Positions 11,385 to 18,684 of a stretch of 64,000 nt of DNA are shown piece after piece. The DNA is from Streptomyces sp. GS7 (GTDB taxonomy: Bacteria; Actinomycetota; Actinomycetes; Streptomycetales; Streptomycetaceae). Position numbers and translations under genes: made by a program. The stretch is taken from positions 1,605,501-1,669,500 of the forward strand of contig NZ_CP047146.1 in assembly GCF_009834125.1 (NCBI RefSeq), in the 5' to 3' direction. The first letter of the stretch is position 1; each line of letters begins with the position of its first letter. The notes beneath the pieces were generated by a model. That model searched no databases. It saw nothing but the letters and a program-made list of their open reading frames with translations, and was not told the origin of the DNA.

Positions 11385-12304
11385 CCGAAGCTCGCCACAA
11401 GTTCATCGCCAACCGAGAAAACGTGATCGCCCGGTGCAACGAGGGCGAGTCCGTCGCCTCGCTGGCCCGCTCGTACGGCTACGTAGGGGACGGCTGGGTG
11501 GCCAAACAGTTGGACTCTTGGGCTGTGCCTCGCCGGGACCGGTCCGCAGCCCCGGTCGCCCGCGGGTCCGGAGTCCCGCCGATCGATGCCCCGCTGACGA
11601 CGCATCACACCACACCAGAGAGCCCTCGCCCGTCCGCCGTCAAGGCTGTCAAAGCCGACGCTCGCCGGATCGGGTTCGGTGGCCAAGAAGTTCCCCTGCG
11701 CAAGGGCCTCATGCATGAGGTTGGAGGTGTCGAACGCAGAAAGATCCGCCGGGACGCAACTCAGCGAGACGGACGCGCCCGCGACACGGTTACGCCCCCG
11801 GCAGGCTCACGCTCTCACGCACAGTACGCGGCATGCGAAAAGGAGATACATGCACACCATCGAGTACGAAGCGAAAGCGCTGGGCATCGATCCGGATGCC
11901 ATGGCCGAGCGCATCAAGGTGGCCGGGGGAGGTTTCCAGGGCGAGCGTCTGATGCGCCGCTACGTCTACGACACCGTCCCTCCGGTGGAGGGCCGTTGGG
12001 TCCGGCTGCGGGACTCCGGCGGCGCGGTGACCCTGTGTGTGAAGACGATCAGCTCGGACGAGATCGACGGCACTCGGGAGACCGAAACGACCGTCGGATC
12101 GTTCGAGGACACGCACGTGTTGCTCGGCCTCATGGGGCTCACGCACCGCGGCTACCAGGAGAACCGGCGGTCGTCGTGGCTGCTGGACGGTGTGCGGCTG
12201 GAGATCGACGAATGGCCGCGCATCCCGCCCTATCTGGAGATCGAAGGCGACACCGAAGAACAGGTGTGGGCCGCCGCCGAGCGCCTTTCCATTCCGCGAA
12301 CTGA
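11357..12304 (+). CDS. Small HTH-like protein; true 3' end uncertain (frame conflict with CYTH gene)
   Basis: GTG 11357 has GAGGAGGA 5 nt upstream and opens a convincing N-terminal segment of about 60-115 residues: RSREELTEARHKFIANRENV, then ESVASLARSYG and GWVAKQLDSW, which read as a short helix-turn-helix similar to resolvase-type HTHs. This frame stays open to 12304, overlapping the well-supported CYTH gene by 455 nt, and its sequence after about 11720 is Arg/Gly-rich and unlike real protein. So either the real product ends by a frameshift or sequencing error near 11650-11850, or the gene is decayed. The coordinates give the literal open frame; only 11357 to about 11720 looks coding. Confidence 0.4.
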   Translation: MPRRSREELTEARHKFIANRENVIARCNEGESVASLARSYGYVGDGWVAKQLDSWAVPRRDRSAAPVARGSGVPPIDAPLTTHHTTPESPRPSAVKAVKADARRIGFGGQEVPLRKGLMHEVGGVERRKIRRDATQRDGRARDTVTPPAGSRSHAQYAACEKEIHAHHRVRSESAGHRSGCHGRAHQGGRGRFPGRASDAPLRLRHRPSGGGPLGPAAGLRRRGDPVCEDDQLGRDRRHSGDRNDRRIVRGHARVARPHGAHAPRLPGEPAVVVAAGRCAAGDRRMAAHPALSGDRRRHRRTGVGRRRAPFHSAN

Positions 12305-12386
12305 CCTGACCAGCGAGAACACGACGAAGGTGTTCGCTCGGTACGGGATTGACCTCGACTCGATCAGCGAACTCCGGTTCACGTAG
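11850..12386 (+). CDS. CYTH-domain protein (triphosphatase / class IV cyclase fold)
   Basis: A 178-residue CYTH (triphosphate tunnel metalloenzyme) protein. The diagnostic ExExK motif is at the extreme N terminus (E5-Y-E7-A-K9). It is followed by alternating basic and acidic beta strands: RRYVYDTVPP, RWVRLRDSGG, TLCVKTISS, ENRRSSWLLDG, LEIDEWPRIPPYLEIEG with the metal-binding acidic pairs, and a C-terminal helix (EEQVWAAAERL). The family hydrolyses triphosphates (thiamine-PPP, PPPi) or cyclizes ATP. ATG 11850 has AAAGGAG 5 nt upstream. It is 55 nt ahead of the radical SAM gene in the same direction. The pairing with a radical SAM enzyme suggests a nucleotide-derived substrate or product; this is inference. 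Confidence 0.85.
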   Translation: MHTIEYEAKALGIDPDAMAERIKVAGGGFQGERLMRRYVYDTVPPVEGRWVRLRDSGGAVTLCVKTISSDEIDGTRETETTVGSFEDTHVLLGLMGLTHRGYQENRRSSWLLDGVRLEIDEWPRIPPYLEIEGDTEEQVWAAAERLSIPRTDLTSENTTKVFARYGIDLDSISELRFT

Positions 12387-12441
12387 ACCTCTCCACCGCG
12401 CGCTGGCGGGGTCACCAGGCCCCGCCGGCTAGGAGGCAACA

Positions 12442-13551
12442 ATGACCGACACCGACACGAACCACTTACCGGTCACGGTAGTGCCGGACCGGACCTTGCG
12501 CGTCAAGATCATTGACGCGTGTGGACTCGCCTGCAGCTTCTGCCACAACGAAGGCACACCCGTCACGACCGACAACCTCGGCCGCGAAGCCGGGCAGTTC
12601 ACGGGAACACCCGGTCGCTCCGGTCGGGTCTCGATCTACCTCTCAACGAACAGCGCAAGCTTCCTGCCGGAGCGGATCAAGGCCGATTCCGACTTCGCCT
12701 TGGCCCTGGCGGCAGTGCGCGGCAGCCTCCCGACGACCGAGGTTCACTTCACGGGCGGGGAGCCGACTCTGCACCCGGAGTTGCCGGCGCTCGTCAGCAT
12801 CGCGCGCCGCCTCGGCCTGACGGTGGGACTCACCAGCAACGGCGAGAACGGAGCGGCCGTTCTGCCCGACTGTGCGGCGGCCGGGCTCGACCGAATCAAC
12901 CTGTCCGTTTTCGGAACGACGCCCGAGGAACTTGCCGCCGTCCAGGCGCCGCGCCTCGCTTCACCGAAGCTGGCGGCGCGGAAGCTGGACGCTCTCGCCG
13001 CCACGATCGACACCGCTTCCCGGCACGGGGTGAAGGTGTCGGCGAACATCGTGATCCCGGACCATGACCACGTGGCGCGGGTGCTCCGCATTATCGAGGA
13101 GCACGGGCGGGACGTCACCGTACGGATGCTTGTGAACCTTGAGGACGACGGGGCGTCACTCGCTGCCATGCACCATGTGGTGGATCATCTCGGGGCGGTT
13201 CCGGTCCGCCGGATCGTCACCGCCGGCGCCTCCGACCAGCGCACCCGCTACCGGCTCCCCGACGGCCGGACCCTCTACGCGAAGAGCATCCGACCCGTCC
13301 GGCTGCCGGACACCTGCAAAGGGTGCCGGTTCAACAACGACCGGGACTGTCAGGAGGGGTACTACGGCGTGCGCATGTACCGGGCGCAGAACGGCCCGTT
13401 CATGGTCGGCGTGTGCATTCAGCGTATGGACCTGTGCCTGACATTGGGCGAGTTCGTGATGAGCCAGCGGTGCGCCGAAGTCCGAGACTTCCGCGAGGAG
13501 GAAGCGGCCCGGCTCACTGCCCTCTACGCGCCTACATGGGTCGCGCGCTGA
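12442..13551 (+). CDS. MoaA-like radical SAM enzyme, TTA codon 9
   Basis: A 369-residue radical S-adenosylmethionine enzyme. The CX3CX2C cluster motif is C27/C31/C34 in CGLACSFCHNEG, the SAM-binding GGEP is residues 105-108 (HFTGGEPTLHPEL), and TSNGENG continues the barrel. The C-terminal region has a second cysteine set (C292, C295, C303, C325, C332, C344), suggesting an auxiliary iron-sulfur cluster as in MoaA or SPASM enzymes. ATG 12442 has AGGAGG about 6 nt upstream. Codon 9 (12466-12468) is TTA, so translation should need bldA. Substrate unknown; its neighbours are a CYTH protein and small ORFs, not molybdopterin genes. Tandem hairpins follow immediately. Confidence 0.9.
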   Translation: MTDTDTNHLPVTVVPDRTLRVKIIDACGLACSFCHNEGTPVTTDNLGREAGQFTGTPGRSGRVSIYLSTNSASFLPERIKADSDFALALAAVRGSLPTTEVHFTGGEPTLHPELPALVSIARRLGLTVGLTSNGENGAAVLPDCAAAGLDRINLSVFGTTPEELAAVQAPRLASPKLAARKLDALAATIDTASRHGVKVSANIVIPDHDHVARVLRIIEEHGRDVTVRMLVNLEDDGASLAAMHHVVDHLGAVPVRRIVTAGASDQRTRYRLPDGRTLYAKSIRPVRLPDTCKGCRFNNDRDCQEGYYGVRMYRAQNGPFMVGVCIQRMDLCLTLGEFVMSQRCAEVRDFREEEAARLTALYAPTWVAR

Positions 13552-13604
13552 CCCTCGTGTTCGCGCTGGTCAGCGCGTGGGTTCCCGGCATGGGGAACCC
13601 ACGC
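13544..13604 (+). terminator. Double hairpin at the end of the radical SAM operon
   Basis: Two adjacent perfect stems. CGCGCTGACC/GGTCAGCGCG (13544-13553 and 13568-13577) spans the stop codon. GCGTGGGTTCCC/GGGAACCCACGC (13575-13586 and 13593-13604) has a 6-nt loop. Their arms share bases 13575-13577, so the two cannot both form fully. Strong termination without a U-tract is the simplest reading. Confidence 0.65.
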
Positions 13605-13831
13605 AACGTCGAGAAGGATTCCCGAGGCGTACGGAGTGAATAGTCCCCGTACGGCCTGGCGCAGACGGACGGGAACGGAACGGCGGGCAGGAGGGTTGCG
13701 CGTGCGCCGCGGCCGTTTCCGTTACGAATCGGCATTGCTTCCCCGCTTGTTCGAACGCTCCCAGGCGACCTCGATCAGGATCAGGAGGCATTCATGCCAT
13801 CCCCCATGCACATGGAAGGCCTCGCTGCCTC

Positions 13832-15664
13832 ATGGCCAATGACCACGATGCCCCGCCCTCCGATGCCGAACTCGCCGCGGCTTTACGGAATCCGGATTCC
13901 GATGCCGCGTTGGACGAGCTGTATCGGCGGCACCGTTCGGCGGTCCTCTCGTATGCATCCGCCTGCTGCCGGGATCCGCACACCGCCGAGGACCTCACCG
14001 CGGAGGCCTTCGCCCGCACCCTGCAGGCCGTACGATCCGGCAAGGGCCCCGAGTCCGCGTGGCGCCCGTACCTGCTCACCATCGTCCGCCGCACCGCCGC
14101 CGACTGGGCCGCCAGGGCCCGTCGCACCGAGCTGTCGCCCGACTTCGAGCAGTGGCTCGCCAACGCCCACGACGCGCCCGGCGCGGAGAGCAGCGAGGAG
14201 CGGATGCTCCGCCTGGAGGACAACAGCCTCGTGCTGCGGGCCTTCCGTTCGCTGCCCGAGCGCTGGCAGACCGTCCTGTGGCACACCGCCGTGGAACGGG
14301 ATTCGGCCCAGACGGTGGGTTCCCTGCTCGGCATGAGCCCGGCCGGTGTCAGCTCCCTGGCCTACCGGGCCCGGGAAGGACTGCGGGAGGCGTACCTGGC
14401 CGCGCATGCCGTCAGCGACTCCGCCACCGACGAGTGCCGCCGCCACAGCTCCCGGCTCGGCGCCGTGGTGCGACGCCCCGGACGCCGCAGGACCAAGGAC
14501 TTCGACCGACACCTGACCCAGTGCGAGTACTGCCGCCGCGCGCTGATCGAACTCACCGACCTCAACGAACGACTGGGTTCGGTACTGCCCGTCGCGGTGC
14601 TGCTCTTCGGAGGCTCCGCCTATGTGGCGGCACGGCTCACCGACACCGCAGTAGGAACCGGCGCGGGGGCGCTGGGCTCCGCAAGCCCGAACGGCGCCCT
14701 CCACGGAAGTACCGGACTGTGGGCGAAGCCCGGGGTCGCCACCGCCATAGCCACCGCCGTCGGGGTCGCCGTCGTCCTCCTGCCCATGCCGTTCGGCGAC
14801 CACGACGAGAGTCCGCAGAGCGCACCGCTACCTCCTCCGGTCACGCGGAAGGACACTTCGCCCAGGACACTCGGGACGCCGCCCCCGCACCTGCCCCCCT
14901 CTGCGGCCCGGCCCCCGTCCTCTTCCTCGACCCCGACGCCCACCCGGACGCCGACGCCGACTCCGACCTTGCCCCCGCCTACCGCCGCGGCCACGCCCCT
15001 GCCCTTGCCCAGGCGTGCGGCCCCCTTGTCGCCCACACCTGCGACCACGGACAAGGGCCCGGTCACAGCCCGGCATTCGCCGGCCGCCGAGCGCGAGGCC
15101 GCGCCGTCGTCCGCTCCTACGTCCACCCCTGCGGACACGCCTACGCCTGCGGGCATGCCTAAGCCCGCACCGGCCCCGACGCCTCCGCCCGCGTCGACGC
15201 CGGCCCCCAAGCCTTCGCCGCCACCCGTGCGTACGGCGCCGACGCCGACCAATCCCACGCCCACGCCCACGCCTACGCCTACGCCCACGCCCACGCCCGC
15301 CCCGGCGCCGGCGCGTCCCGCCGCGCCTCCGCCCCCGCCGCCCGCGGCACCGCCGCCCCCGCCGCCTGCCGCACCGCCGCAGGCGCCGCCTGGCAGCGAT
15401 TTCAGCGCCTGCTATCACGACACGTGTCAGGTCGAGGTGACAGGCGGGGACACGATCCCGCTCGACGGTCAGGCGGGTGTCGACGTGTTGAAGATCGTCA
15501 GCGTCGCCGGCAACATCCTGAGCTACGCCGCGACTTCGGGCAACGGCGCGCAGACTGCCAGCGGCAGCCAGTCCAGTCCCGGTACCTCGACGGTCAACCA
15601 ACTCGTCATGGACATCCTCCGTGTCGACGGGAGTCGAGCGCTCATCCGTCTCCGCAAAGGTTGA
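13832..15664 (+). CDS. ECF sigma factor fused to zinc-finger anti-sigma domain, membrane anchor and extracellular tail; TTA codon 18
   Basis: A 610-residue fusion. Residues about 25-95 are sigma region 2 (LDELYRRHRSAVLSYA, DLTAEAFARTLQAV). About 125-190 are region 4 (RSLPERWQTVLWHTAVE, GSLLGMSPAGVSSLAYRAREGL). About 221-236 hold an H-x3-C-x2-C zinc finger (H227, C231, C234) as in anti-sigma factors. Hydrophobic segments near 250-268 and 303-322 should cross the membrane. A Pro/Thr-rich tail of nearly 200 residues then leads to an 85-residue terminal domain with two Cys. Sensing outside and self-inhibition inside are therefore built into one chain. Codon 18 (13883-13885) is TTA. The ATG has no strong ribosome site. 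Confidence 0.88.
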   Translation: MANDHDAPPSDAELAAALRNPDSDAALDELYRRHRSAVLSYASACCRDPHTAEDLTAEAFARTLQAVRSGKGPESAWRPYLLTIVRRTAADWAARARRTELSPDFEQWLANAHDAPGAESSEERMLRLEDNSLVLRAFRSLPERWQTVLWHTAVERDSAQTVGSLLGMSPAGVSSLAYRAREGLREAYLAAHAVSDSATDECRRHSSRLGAVVRRPGRRRTKDFDRHLTQCEYCRRALIELTDLNERLGSVLPVAVLLFGGSAYVAARLTDTAVGTGAGALGSASPNGALHGSTGLWAKPGVATAIATAVGVAVVLLPMPFGDHDESPQSAPLPPPVTRKDTSPRTLGTPPPHLPPSAARPPSSSSTPTPTRTPTPTPTLPPPTAAATPLPLPRRAAPLSPTPATTDKGPVTARHSPAAEREAAPSSAPTSTPADTPTPAGMPKPAPAPTPPPASTPAPKPSPPPVRTAPTPTNPTPTPTPTPTPTPTPAPAPARPAAPPPPPPAAPPPPPPAAPPQAPPGSDFSACYHDTCQVEVTGGDTIPLDGQAGVDVLKIVSVAGNILSYAATSGNGAQTASGSQSSPGTSTVNQLVMDILRVDGSRALIRLRKG

Positions 15665-15740
15665 CGCGCTCCGCTGCGGGATCGGGGCGCGCGGACGGCC
15701 GGCGGGAACCGAACTGTTCCGGACCAGCCGTCCGTCGCGT

Positions 15741-15758
15741 CCCGCACGCGGGTGCGGG
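15741..15758 (+). terminator. Hairpin downstream of the ECF sigma gene
   Basis: A perfect 7-bp stem CCCGCAC/GTGCGGG with a GCGG loop, 76 nt after the stop codon; no U-tract. Weak candidate terminator. Confidence 0.35.
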
Positions 15759-15908
15759 TCATTGGGCCAAGACCTGGGCCCGGATCGTGCGGCGGCCGAA
15801 CAAGCTGCTGGAGGAGGGGGAGGAGTGGGGTTCGACGCGGTTGTGGCCTGATGTGCCCCCAGCGTGCCCTGTCGGACCGTCAGTTCGGCATCTGCCCAGG
15901 TCAACCCT

Positions 15909-15943
15909 ACGAGGGCGGCACCTGTGCGGAGGTGCCGCCCTCG
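15909..15943 (+). repeat. 35-bp hairpin repeat, right copy
   Basis: Identical over 35 bases to 8808-8842, including the GTGCGG loop, in the same orientation and 7.1 kb away. It may act as a terminator, but the exact identity of loop and flanks exceeds what convergent terminators need. Confidence 0.75.
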
Positions 15944-16226
15944 CTTTCTCCGGACTCCCCCCTCGGGAGCTGCCGCCCTCCCAGTCGGCGTGGGAGGCGG
16001 CCTTCAACGGGCCCGCGGCCGGGCCGGTTGGTTGCCCATCACCCCCCACGGGATCGAGCAATCCGGGCCGTTCGCACCGCCGTTGAATTGAGTACAGCAT
16101 TCCCGGCGGGCCCCCGCCGGCGCGACCCTTTTCAACTCTGGCCAAAAGGGCATGGTGACCGCACGTGTTGGCGTGCATACTCAGGCGTGCCGGGGGCCGA
16201 CTTCGGAAACCAAGGGTGGGGGTTCG

Positions 16227-17255
16227 GTGTTACGCGTCCATTTCAGTGGACTCGATCTGGCCCGCGTGCGGATAGCCGCACGCCCCGACGCACTGTGGGA
16301 GACAGTCCTCAGCTTTCATCGACTACGTGACAGGCGCGACGATTCGGCGTTCGGGAAATGGCGATCGGAAACGCGCGGAAAGTTGAATGGCGAAACGCGC
16401 CTGCTGGCGCCGCTGGTGCCCACCCGCGGCTATTTCCCCGATTTCCTGACGCCGGCCGAGGGCCTGCTCGGCATGGACGAGGCGCTTGCCGCGCTGCGGG
16501 AGACCCCCGCCGCCCGCCTGCACGACGAGCTCTCCCGGCTGGCTCCCGCCGCCGGCCGCCCGCTCCCCGCGTGGATACGGGACATGGCGGACGGCGAGAC
16601 CCGCGCGCTGGGCCGGCTCGCCGGGATACTCCGGCGCTACTACGAGGCGGCGGTGGCTCCGTACTGGCCTCGCGTCCAGGGCCGAATAGAGGCCGACCGC
16701 GCCGCCCGCGGCCGGGCGCTCCTGGACGGCGGCGCCGACCGCCTGCTGGCGTCCCTCCCGCCGATGATGCGCTGGCGCCCGCCCGTCCTGGAGGCGGACT
16801 ACCCGGTCGAACGCGAACTCCACCTGGGGGGCCGCGGGCTGCTCCTGCTCCCCTCCTACTTCTGCCGCCGCACCCCGGTGACCTTCTACAACCCGGACCT
16901 GACGCCGGTCCTCGTCTACCCGGTCGAGCACCAGGTCCCGCGCCTGACCCCGACGGTGCCGCCGGACCGCTCCCTGGGCCGTCTCGTGGGCCAGACCCGC
17001 TCGGCGATACTGCACGGCATAGGTGTCGGCTGCACCACCAGCGAACTGGCCCGCCGCGTCGACGTCTCCCTGGCATCCGCCAGCCAGCACGCCACCGTGC
17101 TGCGGGACGCCGGCCTCCTCTTCACCCTGCGCCAGGGGAACGCGGTGCTGCACACCCTGACGCCGCTCGGTGCGGCCCTCCTCCGCGGGGCCAGAGCGAC
17201 CGAGCAGGCGGCGGGGGGACCGGCGCCCGGGGGGACGGCGGCGGTGGAGGCGTAA
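16227..17255 (+). CDS. ArsR-type winged-helix regulator with large N-terminal domain, TTA codon 2
   Basis: A 342-residue regulator of a type common in Streptomyces. It starts LRVHFSGLDLARVRIAARPD, followed by a helical domain of about 230 residues of unknown role. The C-terminal wHTH has SAILHGIGVGCTTSELARRV, then DVSLASASQHATVLRDAGLL and the wing TLRQGNAVLHTLTPLGAALL. GTG 16227 has GGGTGGGGG about 5 nt upstream and reproduces the usual family N terminus. The second codon (16230-16232) is TTA, so its translation should depend on bldA tRNA from the outset. It is monocistronic, just outside the right 35-bp repeat. Often such genes sit near transporters; the targets are unknown. Confidence 0.85.
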   Translation: MLRVHFSGLDLARVRIAARPDALWETVLSFHRLRDRRDDSAFGKWRSETRGKLNGETRLLAPLVPTRGYFPDFLTPAEGLLGMDEALAALRETPAARLHDELSRLAPAAGRPLPAWIRDMADGETRALGRLAGILRRYYEAAVAPYWPRVQGRIEADRAARGRALLDGGADRLLASLPPMMRWRPPVLEADYPVERELHLGGRGLLLLPSYFCRRTPVTFYNPDLTPVLVYPVEHQVPRLTPTVPPDRSLGRLVGQTRSAILHGIGVGCTTSELARRVDVSLASASQHATVLRDAGLLFTLRQGNAVLHTLTPLGAALLRGARATEQAAGGPAPGGTAAVEA

Positions 17256-17385
17256 GGGGAGGCGTGGGCAACCCGTACCGGAGCGGCTGTCCGGTGCCGG
17301 CGCACGGGTGGCGGCGCCATGGGTGGGAACTACGCCTGAGACAGGGCGAGTTGGGTGGTAGGGGGAAACGGGAGAAGCCTGGGAG

Positions 17386-17640
17386 ATAGTCGTGCAGCGC
17401 TCTTGCGTCATCGATCCGCCCCCGGATTTTCACTGGCAAATTGTCGTACGCGGTGGTCCTATCGGCGCACACCGTGTCCCCGGCCCGCGCCGGCGCCTTG
17501 CGCGGCGGCAACACCGCTGCTATTGCGGGGCGTTCGCGGAAGGTTACGTCCGTGTGCCATACGTTCTTGAACGTAGGCGCGTCGACGGCCGTCTTGTCAA
17601 ACCGCACCGCCTCCTTCGAGTCGCCGAGGGCAGGGACGGA
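17386..17640 (-). pseudogene. TauD/TfdA dioxygenase fragment
   Basis: The minus-strand translation contains FKNVWHTDVTFRERPAIAAV followed by GDTVCADRTTAYDNLP and IRGRIDDARALHDY, a clear match to the central part of alpha-ketoglutarate-dependent taurine dioxygenase-type enzymes, with the iron-binding His-x-Asp (HTD) kept. The family is about 280-300 residues long; only about 85 remain. The N-terminal beta strands and the C-terminal half with the second His and Arg are missing, and the flanking translation is not protein-like. It is therefore a decayed remnant. GC is lower than in the neighbours. The remainder of 17256-17842 shows no gene. Confidence 0.8.
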
Positions 17641-17842
17641 TGGTCTCCAACTCCCGTCAAATGACGGGGAATTGGTGTGGTGTGTGGGGAGCGGGCGGGG
17701 CTGTCCCCGGTGGAGCGGCACGTTCCACTCCGTTAGCGCCTGTGGGGCGGGAGAGGTGCCGATGAGGGGTGTCCGGTGAGGGGTGCGGTGTGGGGCGGCG
17801 GGCCATGGGGCGCGTGCCGGCTGCGGGGGCCGGGCCCGTGCC

Positions 17843-18679
17843 TCAGTCGTCGATTCCGCTGCGTTCGACGCCCGCCACGATGTACCGCTGGAGCAGCAGG
17901 AACACGACGAGCAGCGGAACGATCGAGATGCCGGCCGCCACGAACAGTTCGTGCAGGTTGAGGTTCTGGGCGGTGGTGAAGGTGGAGAGCGCGACCTGCA
18001 CCGTCCACGCGGACTGGTCCTGGCCGATCACCAGCGGCCACAGGAAGGCGTTCCAGGCCCCGATGAAGACGATCGTGCCGACCGCCGCGAAGACCGGCCG
18101 GGCGTTGGGCACCACGATGCGCCAGTACGTCCGCCAGTAGCCGAGGCCGTCCACCCGTGCCGCGTCCTCCAACTCCTGCGGGAAGCCGAGGAAGTACTGC
18201 CGGAAGACGAAGCAGGCGAAGGCGCTGAAGAGCGTGGGGATGACAAGGCCCCGGAGCGTCGAAATCCAGCCGAGCGTCGATACCAGGACGAAGCTGGGGA
18301 CGAAGGTCACGGCCGCCGGGACCATCAGCGTGCCCAGGATCGCGTAGAAGACCACGGAGGCGTGGCGGTACGGAATGCGGGCCAGGCCGTAGCCGGCGAG
18401 TGAGGCCAGGACGACCGTGCCGACCGTCGTCGACACCGCGATCAGCGAGGAGTTGAGCAGGGCCCGCGCCATCGGGAGATTCGGGTCGGTGAACACCTCG
18501 GTCAGGTTCGACCAGTGGAGGCGGGAGGGGAAGAACGTCCAGCTGGGGGCGGTGATGTCGGATTCGCTCGCGAGTCCGTTGCGTAGGAGGAGGTAGAACG
18601 GGATGAGAAAGAGGAGGGCCAGGGCCACCAGGAGTACGGCGCGCAGGGCTCGTCCGGCTCTGGTCAGTGCGTCCTGCAT
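17843..18679 (-). CDS. Carbohydrate ABC transporter permease, MalG type
   Basis: A 278-residue inner-membrane permease with about six helices. TM1 follows a short basic N terminus (LLVALALLFLIPFYLLLRNG), and the EAA loop that contacts the ATPase is present as ELEDAARVDGLGYWRTYWRIVVP, matching the EAA-x3-G-x9-I-x-LP consensus. ATG 18679 lies 5 nt after the upstream permease stop, with AAGGAGG just ahead. It is the last gene of a binding protein - permease - permease operon. No ATPase gene is next to it, so it probably uses the shared MsiK-type ATPase common in Streptomyces (inference). Substrate is probably a sugar. Confidence 0.9.
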   Translation of the reverse strand: MQDALTRAGRALRAVLLVALALLFLIPFYLLLRNGLASESDITAPSWTFFPSRLHWSNLTEVFTDPNLPMARALLNSSLIAVSTTVGTVVLASLAGYGLARIPYRHASVVFYAILGTLMVPAAVTFVPSFVLVSTLGWISTLRGLVIPTLFSAFACFVFRQYFLGFPQELEDAARVDGLGYWRTYWRIVVPNARPVFAAVGTIVFIGAWNAFLWPLVIGQDQSAWTVQVALSTFTTAQNLNLHELFVAAGISIVPLLVVFLLLQRYIVAGVERSGIDD

Positions 18680-18684
18680 TCCGC

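Larger units (their letters stand above)
15665..16226. other. 562-bp intergenic region with two hairpins
   Basis: It holds a 7-bp hairpin (15741-15758, CCCGCAC/GTGCGGG), the right copy of the 35-bp repeat (15909-15943), and a stretch at about 15761-15850 whose plus-strand translation (HWAKTWARIVRRPNKLLEEG and onward) has protein-like composition but no start, no stop and no family I can name, possibly a gene fragment. I see no complete gene. Confidence 0.4.

Noticed and set aside
15240..15380. Apparent microsatellite intergenic array
   Set aside because: The ACGCCC and CCGCC runs are inside the sigma-fusion gene and encode its Thr/Pro and Pro/Ala spacer; it is reported as a coding repeat.
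17441..17779. Plus-strand open frames over the TauD relic
   Set aside because: They lack any family motif; the minus-strand dioxygenase similarity explains the sequence.
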